64,000 nt of DNA from Ectobacillus panaciterrae DSM 19096 (GTDB lineage Bacteria; Bacillota; Bacilli; Bacillales; Bacillaceae_G). Below are positions 8,501 to 16,772 of the stretch, piece after piece. The notes below the pieces were generated by a model. The model ran no database searches, was not told the origin of the DNA, and worked only from the letters and a program-made list of their open reading frames with translations. A program made the translations under genes and the position numbers. The stretch lies in assembly GCF_000430785.1 (NCBI RefSeq), contig NZ_AUMR01000004.1:1-64000 (forward strand), read 5' to 3'. Positions within the stretch are counted from its first letter, which is position 1. Each line of letters begins with the position of its first letter.

Positions 8501-8661
8501 TTTTTTTGTCGATTTTTTTAGTTGCATTTATATATATTCATTAATACACGTCTGCCGCTCACAATCAATACAGCTGCAAATACATTAATATAATTTACAT
8601 AGAATTAAATATTTTAAATTTTTCGTCTATTCTTATAATATAGAATAAAGGAGTAATTTAT

Positions 8662-8883
8662 ATGAAGTGGCGCGGACCTGTCTATTTATCCTTAACTGCG
8701 GGCTCGCCTTTCTTTTTTATGCAGCCCATTGCAGGAAGCGCCCTCGGATTTTTCCTTCTCGGAGAAAAGCTTCATTAGAATTTCTTTCTTGGCGCGTTTT
8801 TTATCGCAGCAGGCATTTTTATATCGACAAGAGAATATCCCCGTTCGTATCGTGTTGTTGTTCAAAATCAAACCGATAGATAA
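8662..8883 (+). pseudogene. Decayed EamA/DMT-type transporter remnant
   Basis: A ribosome site (AAAGGAG) and ATG open a frame that hits TAG at 8776-8778 and then continues in frame to TAA at 8881-8883. The translation contains FFFMQPIAGSALGFFLLGEK and, after the stop, FFLGAFFIAAGIFIS. That is the last two helices of an EamA drug/metabolite transporter. Such proteins have about 300 residues; only about 70 remain, so a large internal deletion and a nonsense mutation have destroyed it. Its 3' end overlaps the extended L,D-transpeptidase frame on the other strand. Confidence 0.75.
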
Positions 8884-9454
8884 CCAGAAAAATGGAGCCG
8901 GCGGAGTTAGACATATCAAAAAGAGCCGTTGTCGGCTCTTTTCCCCTCGAAATGGCTCCTTTTTCTTTCGCCAGCTGCTCAAACGATTTGTTCGATTTTA
9001 CAATCCATACCTTTGCTCCAATTGGGACACGCTCATACAAAGCCTCTACGTCCTTTGGATACATGCGAATGCACCCTTGAGATACATATTTCCCGATGGA
9101 ACTCGGATCGTTCGTTCCGTGAATACCATATTTGTTTCCTTCCGTTCCATTTGCATTAAATCCGATCCAGCGCGAACCGAGCGGATTTTTCGGCGAACCG
9201 CCCGGAATTTTCTTTTTGATATAGTACGGATTTTTCACTTTCATTACGACATCAAATTCACCTTCAGGCGTTAAATCGTTTGTTTTTCCCGTTCCAACTG
9301 GATAGACTTTTTGAATCATTCCATCATCAATATAAGCAAGTCGATTCGTTTGTTTATTGACAATTATGTATGGGTCTCCCGCTCGCGGGTTATCACCGAT
9401 CGGCCATATGGGAGATATAGAGAAAATTAATAATATAGACAAAATATACGACAT
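8819..9454 (-). CDS. L,D-transpeptidase (YkuD family) with an aberrant C-terminal extension
   Basis: A secreted cell-wall enzyme that makes 3-3 peptidoglycan cross-links. It has an N-terminal signal peptide or anchor (about residues 1-18) and a YkuD domain. The active site is HGTNDPSS followed by SQGCIRM, giving the catalytic Cys and His. The ribosome site AGAGGG precedes ATG 9454, 14 nt after yqjA, so they form an operon. The family domain ends near LAKEKGAIS; the next 45 or so codons run through a terminator hairpin and then antisense to the dead transporter. The ancestral stop was probably lost, so the true 3' end of the functional gene is near 8945. Confidence 0.85.
   Translation of the reverse strand: MSYILSILLIFSISPIWPIGDNPRAGDPYIIVNKQTNRLAYIDDGMIQKVYPVGTGKTNDLTPEGEFDVVMKVKNPYYIKKKIPGGSPKNPLGSRWIGFNANGTEGNKYGIHGTNDPSSIGKYVSQGCIRMYPKDVEALYERVPIGAKVWIVKSNKSFEQLAKEKGAISRGKEPTTALFDMSNSAGSIFLVIYRFDFEQQHDTNGDILLSI
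8918..8942 (-). terminator. Terminator lying inside the L,D-transpeptidase frame
   Basis: AAAAGAGCCG, a TTGT loop and CGGCTCTTTT form a strong stem with T-tracts on both sides, so it should work in both directions. On the minus strand it lies about 100 nt before the stop codon of the transpeptidase frame. Confidence 0.8.
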
Positions 9455-9468
9455 GTAAGCCCTCTTTC

Positions 9469-10437
9469 CTATGCGAAGTCTGTATCCGTATATTTCCCCT
9501 TAAACTCGCTTTTAATGAGTAGATATTGCTCCATTTCATTAACAAGCTGCAGCAGCATCGCTCTCGTCTCGAATTCTTCACGAGTCTCCGGCAGCGGCAT
9601 GTCGCGGAATTGCTTGCGCATTTCATGAAGCTGCCGAAGCGAAATCAGGCCTGTACTTTCCGGTCGAATCGCATTTCCGACGTTTTCAATAAAGCATGCG
9701 ATCATTTCTGCTTGTTCATATGCCCATGATAACGATGCCACAATAGGCATAATGCGCTCCAGTATCTCAAACTGCCGTATCCGCATCTCAAAATAACGAT
9801 AGTAATAGTCGTCTTCTCTCATGAATTGGTTTTCCAGCTTTTTAAATGAGAGCTCTTTTGCCCTTTTTAAAATCTCAGATGTTTCAATCAGCTCTTTGCC
9901 GTCCCAATCGCTTTCCCGGTTGCGCAAATACACAGCCATCTCCGTTAAAATCGTTTTAAACCGGCTTTCAATCTGCTCCTGAAATGCTTTTAAATCCTTT
10001 TCGACACTCGGCATATATACATTGACGAGAAGCGCGATGCTGATTCCTATCGTTAAAATGGCCACTTCATTGCCGATAATACTCCATGTAATGGATTTTA
10101 AAGAGTATAAATGCATAACAATAACAGAGCTTGTTACAATCGCCTCCGGCATGCGCAGCATAACGGCTGTCGGTATATACAAAAGAAGCAGGATACCTAT
10201 AGCCAATGCATTATAGCCGATGCTGTCAAAGATGACAAAAGAAAAAAACATCGCCAGTATACAGGCGAAAAAACGCTGTATAGATGCTTGCAGCGACTTT
10301 CGTTTCGTGTTTTGCACGCATAAAATGACGAGAATGCCAGCCGAACTGTAAAATTGCAGATGAAGCAATTGTGCAATAAAGATGGCTGAAGCTGCTCCAA
10401 CGGCAGTTTTCACGGTGCGATATCCAATTCTAAACAT
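9469..10437 (-). CDS. yqjA: YqjA, aromatic acid exporter (DUF939) family membrane protein
   Basis: A 322-residue protein with about four to six transmembrane helices in the first 155 residues. A long soluble helical domain follows (about 160-322), as in the ArAE_1/DUF939 family. Members are thought to export small aromatic acids, but the substrate is unproven. AAGGAGG precedes the ATG. It heads an operon with the L,D-transpeptidase gene. The name follows the B. subtilis yqjA position near yqjC-yqjD-yqjE. Confidence 0.85.
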   Translation of the reverse strand: MFRIGYRTVKTAVGAASAIFIAQLLHLQFYSSAGILVILCVQNTKRKSLQASIQRFFACILAMFFSFVIFDSIGYNALAIGILLLLYIPTAVMLRMPEAIVTSSVIVMHLYSLKSITWSIIGNEVAILTIGISIALLVNVYMPSVEKDLKAFQEQIESRFKTILTEMAVYLRNRESDWDGKELIETSEILKRAKELSFKKLENQFMREDDYYYRYFEMRIRQFEILERIMPIVASLSWAYEQAEMIACFIENVGNAIRPESTGLISLRQLHEMRKQFRDMPLPETREEFETRAMLLQLVNEMEQYLLIKSEFKGKYTDTDFA

Positions 10438-10653
10438 AATGATCCTCCTTCCTGTAGTTTATTTTAATCTAAAATAGGCCAATATGTGAATAAATAAGCA
10501 TACTCAATCAAACAAGCTGCTCTGTGCATCGCAGAAAAAACCTTCCAATGACTAGTCTTGGAGGTGCTTTTATGCTTTGCCGTCTCATATATATTATTAA
10601 CTCACTGCTTAATAGACAAGCTTTCTATTTACATCGAAAAAGGAGGCAGTTGC

Positions 10654-10932
10654 ATGAAGCTTCAAATGTTCGCATTATTTTATGGAGGCATTTCTATCGT
10701 GTACGGGCTATATAAAGCACTTTTTATATTCTTACATTTACATTTTGCCATCGCTTTTCCTCATGAACCATTTTTGAAAAGCTTTGGTTTTTTCATGTAT
10801 TTGATGTTTTCATTTTTTGTTGCCCGCGCGTATTTTAAACACTTGCGATACGCTTTCGCTCTCATGTTATTCTCTTTGTGCTGGACATCCAGTACTGTAT
10901 GGCTGTGGGTGTACCTTCATATGATTGTGTGA
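10654..10932 (+). CDS. Small membrane protein of unknown function, 92 aa
   Basis: Starts at ATG 10654 with AAAGGAGG 7 nt upstream; an in-frame ATG 32 codons earlier gives an unlikely N-terminus. The product is very hydrophobic, with three membrane segments (about residues 5-28, 41-57 and 64-88) joined by short loops, and is rich in Phe, His and Tyr. I recognise no family. It is divergent from yqjA; the 216-bp gap holds a hairpin near 10540-10563. Confidence 0.6.
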   Translation: MKLQMFALFYGGISIVYGLYKALFIFLHLHFAIAFPHEPFLKSFGFFMYLMFSFFVARAYFKHLRYAFALMLFSLCWTSSTVWLWVYLHMIV

Positions 10933-10950
10933 GGCACTTTCAATAGACGA

Positions 10951-10979
10951 AAAGAGATGACCGAAATCAGCCATCTCTC
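10951..10979 (-). terminator. Terminator of the artPQM operon
   Basis: On the minus strand GAGATG and CATCTC pair across an 11-12 base loop, followed by TTTTCG, right after the artM stop. Confidence 0.6.
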
Positions 10980-10986
10980 TCACCAA

Positions 10987-11709
10987 TTATAGCATTTTTT
11001 GCAAAAACTCTTGTGCACGCGCACTTTTCGGAGCTGTAAAAAACTCGCTTGGCGGCGCATCCTCGATAAGCTGTCCGCCGTCCAAGAACATCACGCGGTC
11101 CGCCACTTCTCGGGCAAAGCCCATTTCATGCGTTACAATTGCCATTGTCATCCCAGTATGAGCAAGAGACTTCATCACCTCTAATACTTCTTTTACCATT
11201 TCTGGATCTAGGGCAGATGTAGGCTCGTCAAACAGCATAACATCAGGTTCCATAGCAAGCGCCCGCGCAATGGCTACACGCTGCTTCTGTCCGCCTGAAA
11301 GACGGCTTGGAAACTCAGTCGCTTTTTCAAGCAAACCGACTTTTCTTAAAAGCTCCTTCGCTTTCCGTTCCGCCTCTTGCTTCGACACACCTTTTACCGT
11401 AATCGGCGCATATGTTAAGTTTTCTAAAACGGTCATATGCGGGAACAGATGAAAATGTTGAAACACCATCCCCACGTTTTGACGGACTTTCATAATATTT
11501 GTTTTAGCGTCTGTTATCTCTTTATCATGTACCCAAATGCGACCTGCAGTTGGCTGTTCCAGCAAGTTCATACAGCGTAAAAATGTAGATTTCCCTGAAC
11601 CTGAAGGACCGATAATCGCGACAACTTGTCCCTGCCCGATCGTTGTCGTAATGTTCTTTAACACTTCTAATTCTCCAAATGATTTACGCAGCCCTTCAAT
11701 CTTAATCAC
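10987..11709 (-). CDS. artM: Arginine ABC transporter ATP-binding protein
   Basis: The 240-residue ATPase of a polar amino acid importer. It shows Walker [10 protein letters not shown] (about residue 33), Q-loop VGMVFQHF, signature LSGGQKQR, Walker [13 protein letters not shown] and the switch histidine in IVTHEMGF. It overlaps artQ by 8 nt. B. subtilis YqiZ (ArtM) occupies the same place next to brxB and yqjA homologues. Substrate specificity for arginine or lysine is inferred from this synteny. Confidence 0.93.
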   Translation of the reverse strand: MIKIEGLRKSFGELEVLKNITTTIGQGQVVAIIGPSGSGKSTFLRCMNLLEQPTAGRIWVHDKEITDAKTNIMKVRQNVGMVFQHFHLFPHMTVLENLTYAPITVKGVSKQEAERKAKELLRKVGLLEKATEFPSRLSGGQKQRVAIARALAMEPDVMLFDEPTSALDPEMVKEVLEVMKSLAHTGMTMAIVTHEMGFAREVADRVMFLDGGQLIEDAPPSEFFTAPKSARAQEFLQKML

Positions 11710-12361
11710 CTTTTTTCATTCTCCTTTCAATTGCTTTTCCAAGAAGCGTTAATAAAATGACTAAAATATAATAGATGGCGCCCACGAATAGAAGCGGCTC
11801 AAAATAAGCGTAGGTTTGGCCGCCGACAATATAAGCTCGGCGCATCAAATCTGCCGCACCGATAACTGTTACAACAGCAGATTCCTTTGTAAGTGCAATG
11901 AATTCATTCATCAACGCAGGTAAAATGTTTTTCAGTGCCTGCGGCAAAATAATGTTCATCATCATTTTGCGATAAGGAATACCAAGCGCCATCGCAGCTT
12001 CCGTTTGTCCTTTATCTACAGCTTGAATGCCAGCGCGGATAATCTCGGACATATACGCGCCTGAGTTCAAGCCGAACGCCAAAACAGCGGCTAAAAAGGC
12101 TGTAATATCATACCCTGTAATTTGCGGAAAACCATAATAAATAATCATCAGCTGCAGCACAAGCGGTGTACCGCGAAAAACGGATGTATATGCATCCGCC
12201 AGCCAGCCTAACGCTCTGACTCTTGCAATTTTAAGTAATGCAAGCAACGTACCTAAAGTAAAACCTAACAGCGCTGATACGGCAACAATTTGAAGCGTTA
12301 CCTGCAGCCCTTTTAATATATACGGTATTGATGGGACGATTTGTGAAAAATCGAGATTCAT
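11702..12361 (-). CDS. artQ: Arginine ABC transporter permease
   Basis: A 219-residue permease of the HisM/GlnP type with about five transmembrane helices. The conserved coupling loop that contacts the ATPase ([20 protein letters not shown]) is at about residues 140-160. It lies between the binding-protein gene and the ATPase gene and is translated with the latter. It probably forms a homodimer, since only one permease gene is present. Confidence 0.92.
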   Translation of the reverse strand: MNLDFSQIVPSIPYILKGLQVTLQIVAVSALLGFTLGTLLALLKIARVRALGWLADAYTSVFRGTPLVLQLMIIYYGFPQITGYDITAFLAAVLAFGLNSGAYMSEIIRAGIQAVDKGQTEAAMALGIPYRKMMMNIILPQALKNILPALMNEFIALTKESAVVTVIGAADLMRRAYIVGGQTYAYFEPLLFVGAIYYILVILLTLLGKAIERRMKKGD

Positions 12362-12451
12362 CTTTGCGCCATTCCTTTCCTGCTAAATAAAAGTAAAATT
12401 TCTATGGGTTGTATCAAATTTCTGTTTCGCGAACCGTCAATAAAGTCAATA

Positions 12452-12483
12452 AGGAATCTCCTGAACATCGCCAAGAGATTCCT
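12452..12483 (-). promoter_or_regulatory. Intercistronic hairpin between artP and artQ
   Basis: AGGAATCTC and GAGATTCCT form a perfect 9-bp stem with a 14-base loop in the 135-bp gap. The following bases are only weakly T-rich. Such hairpins after binding-protein genes commonly stabilise the upstream message or partly terminate, giving more binding protein than permease. Confidence 0.6.
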
Positions 12484-12496
12484 GTATAAATCGTTC

Positions 12497-13264
12497 TTAT
12501 TGCTCTCCACCAAACCATTTTTTAGTAAGCTTTTCCATTTCGCCATTTTCTTTCATCTTCTTGATTACTTTGTTGAATTCTGCTGTTTCTTTGCTTCCTT
12601 TCGGGAACGCAATTGCAGATCCGGCTTCTTCAGCAGCTTCTGGAATCTCAATGCTTTTTAGCTCAGTAAGCTTTGTTAAATATCCTTTTGCAACTGTATC
12701 TTCAACAATAATTGCATCTACGCGTCCTGCTTTTAATTCTTCAAACAGTTCAGGAATACGGCTGCGGTCTGTAATCTTAAAGTCTGTTGTTTTTTGCATA
12801 TCCTTCGCTTTTCCTTCTTGAATAGATCCTGTTTGTACACCCACAGTTTTTCCTTTTAAATCTTCAACCTTTTGAATTGCTCCGTTTTTGGAAATAACAA
12901 GGTTTTTCGCTACGAAGTAAATATCTGTGAAATCTGCGTTTTTCTTGCGTTTTTCAGTCGGCGTCATACCAGCCATAACAAAATCAACTTTTTTTGCTTC
13001 CATCGCTGTCAGCAAACCGTTAAAATCCATATCTGTAATTTTGATCTCATAGCCTAGTTCTTTACCGATATACTTTGCAACATCAACATCAAATCCGATA
13101 ATCTGATCGCTTTTTGCGGAATCAACGTATTCATAAGGCTTATAGTCCGCGGAAGTTCCCATCGTAAGAACCTTCTTTTTGCCTCCGTCTTCTTTTTTCG
13201 CACAAGCGCCAAGCACCCCGATTACAAGCAAGCTTGCTAAAAGAATGGATAATACCTTTTTCAT
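12497..13264 (-). CDS. artP: Arginine-binding lipoprotein of the ABC transporter
   Basis: A 255-residue extracellular solute-binding protein (SBP_bac_3). It has a lipoprotein signal with lipobox VLGAC, so lipidation would fall on the Cys near residue 20. The mature domain carries the family signatures GTSADYKPYEYVD, IGFDVDVAKYIGKELG and DFVMAGMTPTEKRKK. It is the first gene of artP-artQ-artM. ARG-box-like sequences upstream fit control by ArgR/AhrC, whose gene is at 43677 in this window. Confidence 0.92.
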   Translation of the reverse strand: MKKVLSILLASLLVIGVLGACAKKEDGGKKKVLTMGTSADYKPYEYVDSAKSDQIIGFDVDVAKYIGKELGYEIKITDMDFNGLLTAMEAKKVDFVMAGMTPTEKRKKNADFTDIYFVAKNLVISKNGAIQKVEDLKGKTVGVQTGSIQEGKAKDMQKTTDFKITDRSRIPELFEELKAGRVDAIIVEDTVAKGYLTKLTELKSIEIPEAAEEAGSAIAFPKGSKETAEFNKVIKKMKENGEMEKLTKKWFGGEQ

Positions 13265-13318
13265 CTTACTTCCCCCTATTTATAATTCTCTGAATTTACT
13301 TACTATTATCCAAAAAAC

Positions 13319-13422
13319 ATATTGCATAAGCAAGGAAATTTTTATTTATTTTTATTCTACAAAATGTATTTTAACACATTTTTATATTTATGCAATATTA
13401 TTTTTGGTGAATTTTTATTTCA
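13319..13422 (-). promoter_or_regulatory. Candidate artP control region: promoter, ARG-box-like dyad and 11-bp inverted repeat
   Basis: On the minus strand, -35 TTGCAT and -10 TAAAAT are spaced 16 bp. Upstream at 13408-13422 lies the symmetric TGAAATAAAAATTCA, resembling an arginine-repressor half-palindrome pair. ATATTGCATAA (13319-13329) and TTATGCAATAT (13388-13398) form a perfect 11-bp inverted repeat flanking the promoter. Binding is inferred. The remaining 13265-13587 stretch is AT-rich with no gene. Confidence 0.4.
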
Positions 13423-13587
13423 TTCGCTTAGGGATTTCAAATATATCTCCTTATCCTCACTCATACCCATCGTTTTACTAAGATATATTATAATATTATA
13501 CAAAAATATTTTATTCCAACATATCCCTTAAACTAATTTTTATACATCTATATACATTTTATATATTAAAATCATTTTAATATACAT

Positions 13588-13622
13588 AAAAAGCATAGGG
13601 TGTACAACACCCTATGCTTTTT
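13588..13622 (-). terminator. Terminator of sigI-rsgI
   Basis: A 15-bp perfect stem (AAAAAGCATAGGGTG and its complement) with a short loop and a T-run, directly after the rsgI stop. It can act in both directions. Confidence 0.9.
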
Positions 13623-13629
13623 AAATGTA

Positions 13630-14604
13630 CTATGACTTTTTCTTTTCTTTTTCCTCCTGCTTGGAAGGAGGGACGTGTTTGTCTTCTTTTTCATGGTCTT
13701 TATCTTCTTTTTTATGGTCTTTATCTTTGTTCTCTTCCTGATGTCCATTATTTCTTTCTGACTGCGGGGGCTGCTGTACCGGGTTTTCTTTTTGTTCTTT
13801 CTTCTCATGCCTTTCTTCCTCTACAGGAGGAGAGGAATTCGGAGGTAGATCCGGCTGCGAATTTACCTGCGGGGGCTGTTCCACTTGCCCAGGTGCAGGT
13901 GTAGGTGCAGGTGCAGGTGTAGGTGTAGGTGCAGGCTGTTCAGTAACAGGTTGTTGCTTCTTCTCTTTCTCCCGCTTTATATAAACACCTGTGCTGACCC
14001 CTGCTCTTCGGGCATTTTCTCGCATTTCCATAGTGCTTTCCACATATACGACTGTAATATGTTTTGTATCATATTCGTTCTTTAATCCTTGCATGGTCTG
14101 CTCAAGCTGCGGCTCTAATGTCTTTTCCTTTGCAACAGATGTTAACATGACTTGTTTCTCATCTGTTAAATATCCGTCCTCTTCGCTTTGCTTTACAACA
14201 GCTCGAACTACGTCCCGCAACGGCTGATTTTTCCACTGCTTCATTTCTTTTAAAATGCGCTTTCCATCCTCATTGCAAGCTCGTAATTCCGTCACGCGAA
14301 GATCCTTTGTCACGCTTGCCTCCAAGCTCGGATTAATATCAATAGAAACATAAGCAAGCGCTTTTTCTTCTGATTTATTATATAAAAACAGAAAGACACA
14401 TAAAAAACAAGCGACGAGCAGCGATGCAGGCTTTAATAAAGACGGCAACGAGAAACGCGCCGCTCTTTGTTCTTGTTTGTTAAAAGATACTTCCTGCCCA
14501 ATCATATAAGAGTGCGGTTTTCTTTTACAAGTGATAAATTCTCCGTCCGGTGTCAGAACGACTATGCTGCGCTTTTGTATATCCATCACAATCCCTTTAT
14601 TCAC
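13630..14604 (-). CDS. rsgI: Anti-sigma-I factor RsgI
   Basis: A 324-residue single-pass membrane protein. The N-terminal cytosolic anti-sigma domain (about residues 1-55, starting MNKGIVMDIQKRSIVVLTPD) binds SigI. A transmembrane helix is near residues 57-75. The extracellular RsgI domain (AYVSIDINPSLEASVTKD) follows. The C-terminus is Pro-rich (TPTPAPAPTPAPG) and then highly charged Lys/Glu/His, suited to wall contact. It overlaps sigI by 8 nt. In B. subtilis the pair responds to heat and envelope stress; that role is inferred here. Confidence 0.9.
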   Translation of the reverse strand: MNKGIVMDIQKRSIVVLTPDGEFITCKRKPHSYMIGQEVSFNKQEQRAARFSLPSLLKPASLLVACFLCVFLFLYNKSEEKALAYVSIDINPSLEASVTKDLRVTELRACNEDGKRILKEMKQWKNQPLRDVVRAVVKQSEEDGYLTDEKQVMLTSVAKEKTLEPQLEQTMQGLKNEYDTKHITVVYVESTMEMRENARRAGVSTGVYIKREKEKKQQPVTEQPAPTPTPAPAPTPAPGQVEQPPQVNSQPDLPPNSSPPVEEERHEKKEQKENPVQQPPQSERNNGHQEENKDKDHKKEDKDHEKEDKHVPPSKQEEKEKKKS

Positions 14605-15319
14605 CGTTCATCCCCCCTCTTATATACTCCAGAATGTATGTATAATTATTTATGAAAATAATGCACATCGCAATGATGTATTTTCTATGCCGCTCCAGCG
14701 TTTTTCGGCTTGCTCTCACATGCTGTTCAATTTGTTTGAGGGGCAGCTTTTTCTTTCGGAACAGCTCTTCTATCATTTTCTCTTCTTTTATAATAATCTT
14801 TGCAATTTCAATTAAGTGCTCACGCGTATCCCGATGCTTTGGGGATTCCTTTGCAAGTTCTGCAAACGATATTTTAAACTCGGCCAGTACGCTTTGAAAA
14901 TGAAGAATTTCCTCCCTGCGGTTGCTGTTTTCCATCTCTTTCATATATTCCGTAAGCGATGCCTGCATTTCCAGCGTTTCCTCTTGCTGGTCTTCTTTTA
15001 AAAAGACGAGGTTATGTCGGGACTCTTTACGGATATAGTCAATTACATCTCTTTTTATAAGAAGCTCAGCAAACGAAAGAAAGGATTTTCCCTTTTTATA
15101 TGAATACTGTTCAATTGCTTGGTGAAACGCAAACAGTCCAATGCTGTACTCATCATCCTGCTCCGTAATATATCGGCGGCAGACAGACGAAATCGATTTT
15201 CGAATAAAAGGCTGATACTGTGCGATAAAAGCTTCCTTATCTTCTGTATGTTCTTGTATGTTGGCTACTACATCTTCTATTGCCGATTTTTTTATGACTT
15301 TCATCAACAAACTTAACAC
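14597..15319 (-). CDS. sigI: RNA polymerase sigma factor SigI
   Basis: A 240-residue alternative sigma factor. Region 2 includes DDEYSIGLFAFHQAIEQY and SFLSFAELLIKRDVIDYIRK. The C-terminal DNA-binding part includes LPLKQIEQHVRASRKTLERH. It starts with GTG at 15319 after GGAGGGGG. It is translationally coupled to rsgI. The gene just upstream, encoding a DUF5667 protein, carries a promoter resembling the SigI type. Confidence 0.9.
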   Translation of the reverse strand: MLSLLMKVIKKSAIEDVVANIQEHTEDKEAFIAQYQPFIRKSISSVCRRYITEQDDEYSIGLFAFHQAIEQYSYKKGKSFLSFAELLIKRDVIDYIRKESRHNLVFLKEDQQEETLEMQASLTEYMKEMENSNRREEILHFQSVLAEFKISFAELAKESPKHRDTREHLIEIAKIIIKEEKMIEELFRKKKLPLKQIEQHVRASRKTLERHRKYIIAMCIIFINNYTYILEYIRGGMNGE

Positions 15320-15339
15320 AAGTAATCCCCCTCCTCCCC

Positions 15340-15390
15340 TCTGCTACAAATAGCAGAATGGTCACTTCTCTCTAAGAAGTGACCATTATA
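15340..15390 (-). terminator. Tandem hairpins and a -10 box between the DUF5667 gene and sigI
   Basis: ATGGTCACTTCT with its complement forms a 12-bp stem (15358-15386), and TCTGCTA with TAGCAGA a 7-bp stem (15340-15357). The minus strand also has an extended -10 (TGGTATAAT) at 15385-15393 overlapping the first hairpin. The segment may both end the upstream transcript and start the sigI transcript. Confidence 0.5.
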
Positions 15391-15418
15391 CCACAGGGCC
15401 TCAGTGCTTGTCTTGGTA

Positions 15419-16735
15419 CTATTCGTTCTTGTCTTCGTTCTTGTCTTCGTTCTTTTTATGACCGTCTTTTTTATCGTTATCTTGATGGTCTTTCTTTTCT
15501 TTTTGTTCATGTTGTCCAGACTGTCCATGTTGTCCAGACTGTCCTTGTTGCCCAGATTGTCCCTGTTGCCCAGATTGTCCCTGTTGCCCAGATTGTCCCT
15601 GTTGCCCAGATTGTCCATGATTCTCATGAGAAACATCAGGTTTTTGTGCTGGCTGCGCTGGTTGTGCTGGTTGCGCTGGTTGCGCTGGTTGTGCCGGTTG
15701 CGCCGGTTGTGCCGGTTGCGCTGGCTGTGTCACTTGGCCTGTATCCACCGGTGTTTCAGGAATTACTTCTGTATTTTGATCCGCTTGTTTGCTTTCCCCT
15801 ACGATAACAAGCTGTTGCTTTTCTTGTGCTTTTTCTATTTTAGCTGCAATTTTCGCGAAACTCTTCTCTATATTTTTTGCAATCGCTGCTTTTGCTTTCG
15901 GATTTTTCACTTTATCAAGCACTTTTGCCAATGCTTCGATATTGTGTCCAATGTGCACTTTTACTTTTGCCGCTTCTGTTTTTTCTGTGTCAGCAGGCTT
16001 TTCTGTTTTTGCTTTCTCTGCATCAGCAGTTTTTTCTGTTTCTGTTTTCTCTGCATCGGCAGTTTTTTCTGTTTTTGCTTTCTCTGCATCAGCAGTTTTT
16101 TCTGTTTCTGTTTTCTCTGCATCAGCAGTTTTTTCTGTTTCTGTTTTCTCTGCATCGGCAGTTTTTTCTGTTTTTGCTTTCTCTGCATCAGCAGTTTTTT
16201 CTGTTTCTGTTTTCTCTGCATCGGCAGTTTTTTCTGTTTTTACTTTCTCTACATCAGCAGTTTTTTCTGTTTCTGCTTTCTCTGCATCAGCAGTTTTTTC
16301 TGTTTTCTCTTCGTCAGCGACTTTCAACTTATCTGTCTCTTTACTTTCAGCAAGTGTTTTTGTATCTTTTTCTTCTTTCACTTCTCCTGAAAGCTCATCT
16401 GCTTTTTCTAAGTTCTCCGCTGCTTTTTTCAATGTATCTTGTGTGAAATCGTCTTTCCCCTCTTGGATTAACACACGCGCTTCAGCGATTCGTTCCGTTG
16501 CTTGTTCGGATAATAACTTCGCTTTCGCCAAGTCATTCGTCGCAAGAGCCAAACGGATATCTTCCAGCATCGTCTTCGCGAAATAAAAGAAATCGCCCTG
16601 TACTAAAGCTGGTTTTTCTGTCTCTGTTGTTTTTTCCGTGCTTGTGTTGTCGCTCGCGTAAGCAGCCGTTCCCACCAAAAACGGACTGCATGCCAGCATA
16701 GTTGTCATAGTTCCTTTTAATAAAAATTGTTTCAT
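15419..16735 (-). CDS. Secreted DUF5667 protein with three tandem-repeat tracts
   Basis: About 438 residues, starting at ATG 16735 after GGGGGAAA; the longer in-frame start has no site. A signal peptide (residues 1-27, ending TAAYA) is followed by a DUF5667-like helical region with GDFFYFAKTMLEDIRLAL (about residues 45-110). A tract of 11-residue repeats (TEKTADAEK plus two residues) follows, then a second helical stretch, a PAQ tract, a GQSGQQ tract and a Lys/Asp/Glu/His-rich tail. No sortase signal is seen. It is probably wall-associated by charge. Function is unknown. It lies directly upstream of sigI, and the repeats make its length likely to vary between strains. Confidence 0.8.
   Translation of the reverse strand: MKQFLLKGTMTTMLACSPFLVGTAAYASDNTSTEKTTETEKPALVQGDFFYFAKTMLEDIRLALATNDLAKAKLLSEQATERIAEARVLIQEGKDDFTQDTLKKAAENLEKADELSGEVKEEKDTKTLAESKETDKLKVADEEKTEKTADAEKAETEKTADVEKVKTEKTADAEKTETEKTADAEKAKTEKTADAEKTETEKTADAEKTETEKTADAEKAKTEKTADAEKTETEKTADAEKAKTEKPADTEKTEAAKVKVHIGHNIEALAKVLDKVKNPKAKAAIAKNIEKSFAKIAAKIEKAQEKQQLVIVGESKQADQNTEVIPETPVDTGQVTQPAQPAQPAQPAQPAQPAQPAQPAQPAQKPDVSHENHGQSGQQGQSGQQGQSGQQGQSGQQGQSGQHGQSGQHEQKEKKDHQDNDKKDGHKKNEDKNEDKNE
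15510..15618 (-). repeat. 18-bp tandem repeats encoding GQSGQQ/GQSGQH
   Basis: Six adjacent units of about 18 bp (CAATCTGGGCAACAGGGA on the minus strand, with variants) lie near the 3' end of the DUF5667 gene. Confidence 0.9.
15646..15729 (-). repeat. 9-bp tandem repeats encoding (PAQ)n
   Basis: About nine near-identical 9-bp units code for Pro-Ala-Gln. Silent differences (GTT/GCG context) show the array is not freshly amplified. Confidence 0.9.
15978..16310 (-). repeat. 33-bp tandem repeats encoding TEKTADAEKxE-type units
   Basis: About ten units of 33 bp. Alternating types (KTE, KAK, KAE) and silent differences suggest duplication of two-unit blocks. All units keep the frame. This is protein-coding repetition, not a CRISPR array. 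Confidence 0.9.
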
Positions 16736-16772
16736 ATCACTTTTCCCCCATTTGCTTTCGTCACTATACATA

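Noticed and set aside
10572-10715. 47-codon plus frame with GGAGG before its ATG, overlapping the start of the 92-aa membrane protein gene
   Set aside because: It runs into the next gene in another frame with Arg-rich content; the better supported start is 10654. It could be a decayed leader, but I have no support.
15510-16310. Regular repeats that could be mistaken for a CRISPR array
   Set aside because: Units are directly adjacent without unique spacers, keep one reading frame and encode protein repeats; no cas genes are near.
15404-16390. Long plus-strand frames rich in Phe and Cys opposite the DUF5667 gene
   Set aside because: They are antisense shadows of the coding tandem repeats, with no ribosome site and repetitive nonsense composition.
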